In this document: positions 1 to 5,439 of the stretch, in pieces
Layout: each line of letters begins with the position of its first letter
Position numbering within the stretch: position 1 is the stretch's first letter
From: JAABYT01 sp964194585
GTDB lineage: Bacteria; Pseudomonadota; Gammaproteobacteria; HK1
Direction: 5' to 3'
Assembly: GCA_964194585.1 (NCBI GenBank)
Contig: CAXMNG010000234.1
Coordinates: forward strand, 1-5,439
DNA length: 5,439 bases
Position numbers and translations under genes: made by a program
The notes under the pieces: generated by a model
The model's database searches: none
Seen by the model: only the letters and a program-made list of their open reading frames with translations
What the model was told of the DNA's origin: nothing

Positions 1-762
1 GTGGCGGCCGCGCGTGGTCACCACGTTACCCTTTACGAGCAGGATGTCGAGCTCGGCGGTCAGGTGAAGCTTGCACGTCTCCTCCCCGAGCGTGCCGAAT
101 TCGGCGGAATCATCACCAATCTGGAGCGTGAGATGCGCGCCGCCGGAGCACGGGTAGAGCTGGGTGTCCGGGTCGATCGCGCGCTCATCGTTCAAACCAG
201 GGCGGACGCGGTGATTCTGGCGACTGGAGGCACCCCCCACATTCCCGACCTCCTGATTGAAGAGGGAGCCCATGTGGTGCACGCGACTCAGTTGCTCGCG
301 GAGCGAGCCAACGTCGGTGCGCGGGTCGTGGTGGCGGATTGGCGTTGTGACTGGGTGGGACTGGGGATCGCCGAGCAGCTCGCCCGGGACGGCTGTCATG
401 TTCGCCTGGCCGTGAATGGCTACGTGCCGGGACAGAGCATCCAACAATACGTGCGCGATCGCTGGGTCGGCGAGCTGCACCGGTTGGGCGTGGAAATAAT
501 CCCCTACGCGAGGCTCGTGGGAGTGGACGAGTCCACAGTCTACCTGCAGCACACGACCAGTGGGGAGCCGATTCTGTGCGAAGGCGTCGACACCCTGGTG
601 GCGGCAACCGGCAATGCATCGGTCAATGTGCTCGAACGCGAGCTGGAAGGCTACGGGGGTGAAATCCACATGGCCGGGGACTGTCTGAGCCCGCGTACCT
701 GCGAGGAGGCTGTGCTGGAAGGCCTGCAGGCGGCGCTTGCCATCGGTGCATCGCGAATCTGA
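1..762 (+). CDS. NADH:flavin oxidoreductase, C-terminal FAD/NAD(P)-binding part (TMADH / 2,4-dienoyl-CoA reductase type), 5'-truncated
   Basis: This is the C-terminal half of a two-part flavoenzyme. Family members have an N-terminal old-yellow-enzyme-like FMN barrel followed by FAD- and NAD(P)-binding Rossmann domains; only the latter are in the window. Visible are the end of the first dinucleotide fold (VTLYEQ at residues 9-14, then LGGQV at 18-22), an ATGG loop at 74-77, a second nucleotide fold around 108-140, and the closing FAD motif AGDCLSPRTCEEAVLEGL at 225-242. The frame is open from base 1, and the GTG there reads as an internal Val just after the missing GxGxxG helix, so it is not a start. 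Relatives include trimethylamine and dimethylamine dehydrogenases, the dimethylglycine demethylase subunit DgcA, stachydrine/N-methylproline demethylases and FadH; the substrate cannot be chosen from this half. The second fold reads DWRCDWVGLG, without the usual GxGxxG spacing. The gene ends at TGA 760-762 and degraded sequence follows. Family call is confident; substrate is not. Confidence 0.88.
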   Translation: MAAARGHHVTLYEQDVELGGQVKLARLLPERAEFGGIITNLEREMRAAGARVELGVRVDRALIVQTRADAVILATGGTPHIPDLLIEEGAHVVHATQLLAERANVGARVVVADWRCDWVGLGIAEQLARDGCHVRLAVNGYVPGQSIQQYVRDRWVGELHRLGVEIIPYARLVGVDESTVYLQHTTSGEPILCEGVDTLVAATGNASVNVLERELEGYGGEIHMAGDCLSPRTCEEAVLEGLQAALAIGASRI

Positions 763-800
763 TACGGCGGGCCGTCATCGAAATCCGTCCACTTTTTGTT

Positions 801-998
801 TTAGTCGAAGGCTCTGAGGCGCTGGCTGGTTTCTGCGGCGATGGTCTGGACTAGGTCAGCTGCTGACATTTCGCCTGTTAGTGCGGCTGTTTGGCCGGAG
901 AACAGTGCCGTGACGCCTCTCGTTTCTTGAAGCATTGCGAGATGCTCCGAATCAACCGCGCCGCCCCTAACGCGTGGCGTTGGTAGGGGGCCTAGACC
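801..998 (-). pseudogene. Remnant of a minus-strand gene, C-terminal end, resembling nitronate monooxygenase
   Basis: Read on the minus strand from about 998 down to a TAA stop (complement of 801-803), one frame gives a protein-like C-terminus. Key stretches are LPTPRVRGGAVDSEHLAML, then VTALFSGQTAALTGEMSAAD, LVQTIAAETSQRLRAFD, stop. The pattern of a hydrophobic strand, a SGQ turn, and an AADLV..I..ET helix is like the C-terminal tail of nitronate monooxygenase / 2-nitropropane dioxygenase flavoproteins. That assignment is by eye and tentative. No start, FMN-binding motif or TIM barrel is present, so this is only about the last 65 residues. Codons such as GCA, CTA and ACA are commoner here than in the GC3-rich genes to the right, so the piece may have a different origin. 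The frame stays open further upstream but stops looking like protein near 1000, where another minus-strand frame takes over. Confidence 0.45.
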
Positions 999-1174
999 TT
1001 TGGCGTCGTGTCGCCGAGAGTGCCGAGCGCGAGCCCGGCGATGGCGTCGTCGACTGTAGCAGCCGCACGCTCAGGCACCGCGCGCTCGACCCGGGTCGCG
1101 TCGCAGAGAAAGCCGAGAGCGTTACGGAGTAGACTCGATAGAGAACACGGCTGTGAGACAGTCCGCGATGCCAA
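992..1174 (-). other. Short minus-strand reading frame of unknown function, probably a gene fragment
   Basis: A 60-codon minus-strand frame runs from a TTG (complement of 1172-1174) to a TAG (complement of 992-994). It reads SLLRNALGFLCDATRVERAV, PERAAATVDDAIAGLALGTL, then GDTTPKV. The third codon positions are mostly G or C and the residues form plausible amphipathic helices, which favours a true coding past over chance. The AAATVDDAIAGLALGTLG helix is loosely like the C-terminal dimerisation helix of a TetR-type regulator, but that is a weak impression and I assign no function. No Shine-Dalgarno or good start is seen, and an in-frame TGA lies just upstream (complement of 1184-1186). It may join the remnant at 801-998 through a frameshift near 992-1000, or it may be the end of a separate gene. 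Confidence 0.28.
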
Positions 1175-1458
1175 GACGCGTGATCAGATCCGGTTCGCTG
1201 GTGTTGTGCCTTTTTCTTGTCGGCGCTGTTGCGAGCGCGGCCCGCCCCGAGAGTGACGACCTCGACGCAGCCATCGTGCGCGCTGCCGACCCCGCAGAGC
1301 TTACGCAAGCTTGGGAGCAAGCGTGGTTGCACCTGCCGGGCAGCGAGGCCCCTGACTTGCAGCCACCAATTGTCGGTCCTTTTGGGTCCGCATACGTGCA
1401 GGAGCGATTGAAGTCATTGCCCCGGCGCGTGACCTGTGCGACCGTTACGGTGTCGTGA
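1168..1458 (+). pseudogene. 5' end of a gene for a secreted protein of unknown function, broken by a junction and running out of frame
   Basis: ATG at 1168 opens a frame with a textbook Sec signal peptide. The n-region MPRRVIRSG carries three arginines, the h-region is SLVLCLFLVGAVA, and an AxA-like site (VASA, then ARPES) follows near residue 26. There is no lipobox: the residue before the Cys is Leu. The mature part has an acidic helix (DDLDAAIVRAADPAELTQAW) and then LQPPIVGPFGSAYVQ, and I recognise no family. At about 1356-1401 the protein-like signal moves to the next frame, which encodes an aminotransferase. The original frame then yields only an unrelated tail, ending in SLPRRVTCATVTVS, before TGA at 1456-1458. 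The real gene was therefore probably longer and lost its 3' part to a deletion or rearrangement. An upstream in-frame ATG at 1153 would also be possible; 1168 fits the signal peptide better. No strong ribosome binding site is seen. Confidence 0.5.
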
Positions 1459-2066
1459 TGATCATCGACGAGGTGAAGACCGGATTCCGCGTCGCCCGCG
1501 GCGGTGTGCAGGAGCTCCTGGACGTGAAAGCGGATCTCTGCACCTTTGCCAAGGCAGTGGCGAACGGCTATCCCCTTTCGGTGCTCGCCGGACGTGAAGA
1601 CATCATGCGGGCCATCGGCGACGGCGTTGCCCACGGCGGCACCTACACCGCCCACGCGGTGTCCATGGCCGCGGCGGAGACCACATTGCAGATACTGGAC
1701 GAGACCGACGCGCTGGAAACCATTGCCGACTATGGTCAGCGCTTGCGTCAGGGCATGGGTGCGATACTGGCGGCACGGGACATCCCGCACTCCTTCTCCG
1801 GCCATCCATCCATGAGCGGTTTGTTCTTTGCCGACGAGCCGCCGAGCAACTACCGCGATTGGAAGAACAGCGACTATACATTTTATGACACTATGGCGCC
1901 GACGCTGCACGATCTCGGCATCATCTGCGAGCCTAACTCTCGCGAGCCGTGGTTCATGTCGGCGGCCCACGACGACGCGTGTCTGGGCGAGACGCTGGAA
2001 ATTTTCGCGATGGCGGTGGATCTCACTATCGAAAGCCTGGGTCAGCGCGCGAGCGCATCAAAATGA
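1398..2066 (+). pseudogene. Class III PLP-dependent aminotransferase, C-terminal half only
   Basis: The frame carries the C-terminal half of a fold-type I class III aminotransferase, the family of glutamate-1-semialdehyde aminomutase and omega-amino-acid transaminases. These enzymes move or transfer amino groups using PLP. Visible are VIAPARDLCDRYG, then IIDEVKTGFR, whose Asp (codon 1467-1469) would contact the PLP pyridine nitrogen. Next comes FAKAVANGYP, whose Lys (1551-1553) should form the PLP Schiff base, and then GGTYTAHAVSMAAA, whose Thr normally contacts the cofactor phosphate of the partner subunit. About 200-230 N-terminal residues are missing: the frame is stopped by TGA at 1353-1355, and upstream sequence belongs to a different, secreted protein. 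Possible restarts are GTG 1455 or ATG 1458, giving about 203 aa. Such a product would lack the N-terminal part of the large domain and should not be active alone. The stop at 2064-2066 overlaps the next start (ATGA), so it was originally part of the downstream operon. The family call is firm, and the truncation is directly visible. Confidence 0.85.
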
Positions 2067-3733
2067 CAACCTACGACGCCATCGTCATCGGAGCCGGCCA
2101 CAACGGCTTGACCAATGCCTGCTACCTGGCGAGGGCGGGACTCAAGGTCGTCGTGCTCGAACGCAACCCGTACATCGGCGGCGCGGCCGTCAGCCGCGAG
2201 CTGCACCCGGGATGGACGTATTCCAACTGCTCCTATGTTTGCAGCCTGCTGCGCCCGGAGATCACACGTGATCTCGACTTGCCTCGTCACGGGCTGCAGA
2301 TCACGCCCTATGAGGGCGGCTTGCTGCTCACCCGGGACGGTGACTACCTGCCGAGCTACCGCGACCACGATCTCAATCGGCGCGAGATCGCGCGCTTCTC
2401 GAAACGCGATGCGGAGGCCTACGATCGCTTCGGCATCGAAGTCCTGCGTTACTGCCGTTTCATCAAACCATTGCTGATGATGACGCCGCCGGATCCGACA
2501 TCGTACAAACCGAGGGATCTGCTCGGGCTTCTGAACATTGCGAAGCGCTTCTACGATCTGGGTGAGGAACAGATGTACGACCTCATTCGCTTCGCGACCA
2601 TGAGTTGCGCGGAGTTCCTCGACGGCTACTTCGAGTCCGATGTGGTGAAAGCCAATCTCGCGGGCAGCGGCATCATCGGCACCGCCCTGGGGCCGTGCTC
2701 ACCGGGTTCGGCCTACGTGCTGCTTCACCACTACATGGGTGAGGTGGATGGCGTTATCGGCGCCTGGGGTTTCGCCCGCGGCGGCATGGGTGCCATCACC
2801 CAGGCCATGAGCAAGGCGCTGCAATCCTTCGGAGGCGAGGTCCGTACCGACGCATCCGTCGCGCATATCATCGTGGAAAACGAGCAAGTGGCCGGGGTCG
2901 CGCTGGACAACGGTGACGAGATCCGCGCAAAGACCGTAGTTTCCAACGCGGACGTCAAACGCACGTTCCTGGGCCTCATGGATGCCAAGGACTTACCCGA
3001 AGAGTTCGTGCACCGTGTGCGACATTTCAAGATTCGGGGATCCTCGGGAAAGCTCAACATCGCTCTCGATGGATTGCCGACTTTTCCAGCGGTGCCGCGG
3101 GATTGTCCGGCGCTTCGCGGCGACTTTCATTGCGTGGACAGCATGGAGCGATTGGAACGCGCCTACGATGATTGGAAAAACGGCACATGGTCAAGGGATC
3201 CCTACGTTGATATGGTGATTCCGACCCTGACCGATCCCACTATGGCGCCTCCTGGAAAGCATTATCTGAGTGTGTTCGTTCAGTACGCGCCACCGTATCT
3301 CGCCGACGGGGAGTGGGATGACGCGAACAGAGCGGCCTTCGGAAAAACCGTGATCGACCAGATCGCCCACCACAGCCCCGACTTCAAGGATCTGATCCTG
3401 CACGCGGAGGTACGTACTCCCATGGACTTGGAGAACGAGGTCGGGCTTACCGAAGGCAACATCTTTCAGGGCGAGCTGACGTTGGATCAATTGTTCTTCA
3501 ACCGTCCCGTCCCCGGCTACGCACAGTACCGCACGCCGGTAAAGGGCATGTACATGTGCGGATCCAGCACCCACCCGGGCGGCGGCGTCATGGGCGCGCC
3601 GGGCGCCCACGCCGCCCGCGAAGGGTTGCGCGACCTGCGTCACCCCGCACACGCGAGGGTAGCGGTACCTGGCGCACAACTCGACGAGAGTGTGCCCCGC
3701 GGCCAACGTCTGCAGTACGGCACGCGGAGTTGA
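2063..3733 (+). CDS. FAD-dependent oxidoreductase, phytoene desaturase-like (CrtI / PYROXD2 family), copy 1
   Basis: This intact gene of 556 codons belongs to the FAD-dependent amine oxidase/CrtI superfamily, closest in pattern to bacterial homologues of PYROXD2. It opens with the Rossmann FAD motif IVIGAGHNGL (Gly 10, 12 and 15), with Glu33 ending strand 2 to hold the ribose and GGAAVS at 39-44. In the middle are ARGGMGAITQAM (238-249) and VVSNAD (292-297), both typical of the family. Near the C-terminus CGSSTHPGGGVMGAPG begins at Cys499, the second FAD contact region. The ATG at 2063 is chosen because the FAD motif normally begins within about 10 residues of the start; the frame opens further upstream (to about 1949), but that part overlaps aminotransferase coding. 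The start overlaps the aminotransferase stop as ATGA with no clear Shine-Dalgarno, which suggests translational coupling. After the last family motif, residues 523-556 (RDLRHPAHARVAVPGAQLDE onwards) are a tail with no counterpart in copy 2. The protein has no signal peptide and should be cytosolic. The substrate is unknown: carotenoid desaturation is unlikely given the neighbours, and an amine or amino-acid oxidation is inferred. Confidence 0.92.
   Translation: MTTYDAIVIGAGHNGLTNACYLARAGLKVVVLERNPYIGGAAVSRELHPGWTYSNCSYVCSLLRPEITRDLDLPRHGLQITPYEGGLLLTRDGDYLPSYRDHDLNRREIARFSKRDAEAYDRFGIEVLRYCRFIKPLLMMTPPDPTSYKPRDLLGLLNIAKRFYDLGEEQMYDLIRFATMSCAEFLDGYFESDVVKANLAGSGIIGTALGPCSPGSAYVLLHHYMGEVDGVIGAWGFARGGMGAITQAMSKALQSFGGEVRTDASVAHIIVENEQVAGVALDNGDEIRAKTVVSNADVKRTFLGLMDAKDLPEEFVHRVRHFKIRGSSGKLNIALDGLPTFPAVPRDCPALRGDFHCVDSMERLERAYDDWKNGTWSRDPYVDMVIPTLTDPTMAPPGKHYLSVFVQYAPPYLADGEWDDANRAAFGKTVIDQIAHHSPDFKDLILHAEVRTPMDLENEVGLTEGNIFQGELTLDQLFFNRPVPGYAQYRTPVKGMYMCGSSTHPGGGVMGAPGAHAAREGLRDLRHPAHARVAVPGAQLDESVPRGQRLQYGTRS
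3726..3729 (+). promoter_or_regulatory. Weak Shine-Dalgarno GGAG before the second FAD oxidoreductase
   Basis: GGAG lies 11 bases upstream of ATG 3741, inside the last codons of the preceding gene. It supports ATG 3741 over the in-frame GTG at 3690, which overlaps the upstream gene and would add 17 residues unlike the family. The spacing is a little long, so coupling to the upstream gene may also help initiation. Confidence 0.4.
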
Positions 3734-3740
3734 CGGACGC

Positions 3741-5327
3741 ATGACGGAAGGGCCGCGTACAATTGTCATCGGCGGCGGCCACAATGGTCTGGTGTGCGCC
3801 GCCTATCTCGCCACCGCCGGGCGTCGCGTGCTGGTGCTCGAGGCGGCCAGCCAGCCGGGCGGCGCGGCCGTCACCCGCAGCATCGCGCCGGGGTTCAGAG
3901 TATCGGCCTGCGCCCACATCCTGCACCAGCTGAATTCCCAGGTAATATCCGACCTCAACCTTGTGCGTCACGGCCTGCGATTCTCCGCCCGGGACATGGC
4001 CACGGTGGCGCTCCATGGCGACGGGCGGCACATCACTCTGTCCGGCGCGGACGCAGGCACGCAATCCCTCGCCGCGCATTCGAAGACAGATGCCGCCGCC
4101 CTGCCGAAGCTGCGGCAACGCCTGGCCCGGTTCGCGAAAACATTGCAGCCCTTTCTCGGTACCACACCCCCTCGCCTCGGTACCCGGGACTGGTCGGACC
4201 GCCGCAGTCTGCTCAAGCTCGGTTGGAAGATCCGCCGCTTGGGGCGCAACCACATGCGTGAGCTGCTGCGCATCGGCCCCATGAATGTCGCGGATCTACT
4301 CGAGGAGGAATTCGAAACCGATCTCCTGCGGGGTGCCCTTGCCTTCGATGCGACCCTCGGGACACGCCTGGGCCCGCGTTCGCCGGAAAGCGTCCTCACC
4401 TGGCTTTATCGATTGGCGGCGGAGGCCGGCGCGGCGCGCAACGGCGCCGGGCACGGCCTTGCGATTCCCGAGGGCGGCATGGGCTCGGTTTCCGACGCGC
4501 TGGCGCAATCAGCCACCGCCGCCGGCGCGGATCTGCGCATGGATGCGCCGGTAGCAAGAATTCTGGTCGACAACGATCGTGTGTCCGGAGTGGTCTTGGA
4601 GTCCGGCGAGGAGATAGACGCTGACACGGTCATATCCAACGCCGATCCCCACCGTACCTTCATTGAACTGCTGGGGGCCGAGCACCTCGACACCGGCTTC
4701 GTGCGACGTGTCAAGAACATCCGTTTGCGTGGCGCCTGCGCGAAGGTCAATCTGGCTCTGGATGCCCTGCCATCCTTCAACGGACTCGAGGAGAGTCAGC
4801 TCGGTGCGCGTCTACTGATCGCGCCCGGGATAGATTATCTGGAACGCGCCTTCAATCACGTCAAGTACGGCGAGTACGCCGAGGCGCCGGGCATCGAAAT
4901 CACCATCCCGTCGGTGGACGACCACAGTCTCGCACCCCGGGGTCAGCACGTCTTGTCGGCCATCGTCCAGTACGCGCCCTACGATTTGAAGGGCGGATGG
5001 GAGGCGGCAAAAGACGGTTTCGCGGATCGCGTGCTCGGCGTGATCGCGAGCTATGCCCCCGGCATCGAAAAGCATGTCATCGCCCGGCAGTTGCTCACAC
5101 CGGCGGATTTCGAGCGCGACTTCCGAATGACGGGCGGACATTGGCACCACGGTGAACTCGGTTTCGATCAACTTTTCATGTTGCGCCCGGTCCCCGGCGC
5201 CACCCAGTACGCGACTCCGATGGCGGGGCTTTATCTGTGCGGCGCCGGTACCCATCCCGGCGGCGGGGTCATGGGTGTTGCCGGCATGAACGCCGCCCGA
5301 CAGGTCATGCTGAAGGAGGCCGCATGA
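3741..5327 (+). CDS. FAD-dependent oxidoreductase, phytoene desaturase-like (CrtI / PYROXD2 family), copy 2
   Basis: This is a 528-codon paralogue of the gene just upstream, with the same domain order. It has the FAD motif IVIGGGHNGL (Gly 11, 13 and 16) and Glu34 closing strand 2. GGAAVTR follows, then PEGGMGSVSDAL around 243-254, VISNADPHRT from 297, and the C-terminal motif GAGTHPGGGVMGVAGMNAAR from 501. The protein ends just after that motif, at about the usual family length, without the tail of copy 1. The two copies differ most in the likely substrate-facing region after the first motif: copy 1 reads SYVCSLLRPEITRDL where copy 2 reads AHILHQLNSQVISDL. They are therefore old paralogues, not a recent duplication. 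The ATG at 3741 puts the FAD motif at residue 8 and leaves 7 bases after the previous stop. The stop overlaps the next start (ATGA), indicating one operon. A cytosolic flavoprotein is expected; the substrate is unknown. Partnership with copy 1, for example as a heteromer, is possible but only inferred. Confidence 0.92.
   Translation: MTEGPRTIVIGGGHNGLVCAAYLATAGRRVLVLEAASQPGGAAVTRSIAPGFRVSACAHILHQLNSQVISDLNLVRHGLRFSARDMATVALHGDGRHITLSGADAGTQSLAAHSKTDAAALPKLRQRLARFAKTLQPFLGTTPPRLGTRDWSDRRSLLKLGWKIRRLGRNHMRELLRIGPMNVADLLEEEFETDLLRGALAFDATLGTRLGPRSPESVLTWLYRLAAEAGAARNGAGHGLAIPEGGMGSVSDALAQSATAAGADLRMDAPVARILVDNDRVSGVVLESGEEIDADTVISNADPHRTFIELLGAEHLDTGFVRRVKNIRLRGACAKVNLALDALPSFNGLEESQLGARLLIAPGIDYLERAFNHVKYGEYAEAPGIEITIPSVDDHSLAPRGQHVLSAIVQYAPYDLKGGWEAAKDGFADRVLGVIASYAPGIEKHVIARQLLTPADFERDFRMTGGHWHHGELGFDQLFMLRPVPGATQYATPMAGLYLCGAGTHPGGGVMGVAGMNAARQVMLKEAA
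5313..5319 (+). promoter_or_regulatory. Strong Shine-Dalgarno AAGGAGG for the GcvT-like gene
   Basis: AAGGAGG lies inside the last codons of the upstream gene, 4 bases before ATG 5324 and 16 before the in-frame ATG 5336. The first spacing is short but workable and gives an ATGA overlap, so 5324 is preferred. It is the clearest ribosome binding site in the window and implies good translation of the downstream gene. Confidence 0.65.
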
Positions 5328-5439
5328 GCGCGGCCATGAGGGACCCGCATCCGACCCCGCGCGTGGCCGCGTTACCCACGCCGTTTCATTCGCGCACCTC
5401 GCGCTTGTGCCGCACCAACGACTGGGCCCGCTGGGCCGG
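5324..5439 (+). CDS. GcvT-like aminomethyltransferase family protein, N-terminal fragment (3'-truncated)
   Basis: The first 38 complete codons are present and the frame runs off the window end. After a short lead (MSAAMRDPHPTPRVAALP) comes TPFHSRTSRLCRTNDWARWA. The TPFH start followed by a helix and a Trp-rich WxRWA segment resembles the N-terminus of glycine cleavage T-protein homologues, i.e. aminomethyltransferase / folate-dependent demethylase proteins. Members of this family bind tetrahydrofolate and transfer one-carbon units from aminomethyl or methylated substrates. The folate-binding residues lie beyond the window, so only the family resemblance is claimed. The ATG overlaps the stop of the second FAD oxidoreductase and has a strong AAGGAGG upstream. 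It may accept the one-carbon unit released by the flavoenzymes, which is an inference from gene order. ATG 5336 is a less likely alternative start. Confidence 0.6.
   Translation, partial: MSAAMRDPHPTPRVAALPTPFHSRTSRLCRTNDWARWA

Noticed and set aside
1..3. GTG at base 1 as a true start codon
   Set aside because: The protein would begin in the middle of the first Rossmann fold, after the GxGxxG helix. The gene clearly continues upstream of the window.
761..802. Possible terminator after the TMADH-like gene: short stem ACGG/CCGT at 764-775 and a T-rich run at 793-802
   Set aside because: The stem is only 4 bp (7 with a bulge) and sits more than 13 bases from the T run, so it is not a convincing intrinsic terminator.
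969..981. Small inverted repeat AACGC-GTG-GCGTT
   Set aside because: A 5-bp stem is expected by chance in DNA of this composition. There is no T run or second copy to suggest a terminator, operator or element end.
1122..1970. Long minus-strand open frame (282 codons) opposite the aminotransferase
   Set aside because: It lies antisense to clear aminotransferase coding in GC-rich DNA, where such mirror frames are common. It shows no family motif and crosses the gene junction.
1949..2062. Upstream extension of the first FAD gene to an in-frame start at 1949
   Set aside because: These codons overlap the conserved aminotransferase C-terminus in another frame, and the added residues are unlike the family. 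ATG 2063 puts the FAD motif at the normal position.
3191..4253. Two long minus-strand open frames (3191-3784 and 3588-4253) under the FAD genes
   Set aside because: They are antisense to two well-supported FAD oxidoreductase genes and show only low-complexity Arg/Gly/Ala composition without motifs.
4812..5255. Minus-strand open frame of 147 codons
   Set aside because: It is a mirror frame of the conserved C-terminal half of the second FAD oxidoreductase, with no recognisable domain.
2063..5327. Carotenoid biosynthesis locus based on CrtI-like proteins
   Set aside because: There is no phytoene synthase, cyclase or other crt gene nearby, and the motif pattern and the aminotransferase and GcvT-like neighbours fit the PYROXD2-like branch better.

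Overview
The window is GC-rich bacterial DNA with high GC at third codon positions, dense plus-strand coding in its right-hand 4 kb, 4-base ATGA start/stop overlaps and one clear Shine-Dalgarno sequence. This suits a proteobacterium or another high-GC bacterium. Nothing visible fixes the lineage, and an environmental or metagenomic source is possible.

Layout. (1) Positions 1-762 hold the C-terminal part of a flavin/NAD-dependent oxidoreductase of the trimethylamine dehydrogenase / 2,4-dienoyl-CoA reductase type, cut by the window start. (2) Positions 763 to about 1400 hold no intact recognisable gene and look like a scrapyard. There is a minus-strand C-terminal remnant resembling a nitronate monooxygenase (801-998), then a short minus-strand ORF in another frame (992-1174). 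After these comes the 5' end of a plus-strand secreted protein of unknown function (from 1168), which loses its frame at a junction near 1356-1401. (3) From that junction to 2066 lies the C-terminal half of a class III PLP-dependent aminotransferase, without its N-terminal half. (4) Positions 2063-3733 and 3741-5327 hold two tandem paralogous FAD-dependent oxidoreductases of the phytoene desaturase-like (CrtI / PYROXD2) family. (5) Positions 5324-5439 hold the first 38 codons of a GcvT-like (aminomethyltransferase, folate-binding) protein, cut by the window end.

How the genes may work together. The aminotransferase stop overlaps the first FAD gene's start (ATGA), the two FAD genes are 7 bp apart, and the second FAD gene's stop overlaps the GcvT-like start (ATGA). 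This is a tightly packed, translationally coupled operon. Two amine-oxidase-superfamily flavoproteins, a folate-type one-carbon transferase and an aminotransferase, with a TMADH-type flavoprotein about 0.6 kb upstream, suggest catabolism of an N-methylated or other amine/amino-acid compound with the one-carbon unit passed to tetrahydrofolate. That pathway is inference; no substrate can be read from the sequence.

The most unusual observations are the gene fusion/deletion junction that decapitates the aminotransferase, and the coupled pair of divergent PYROXD2-like paralogues leading into a GcvT-like gene.
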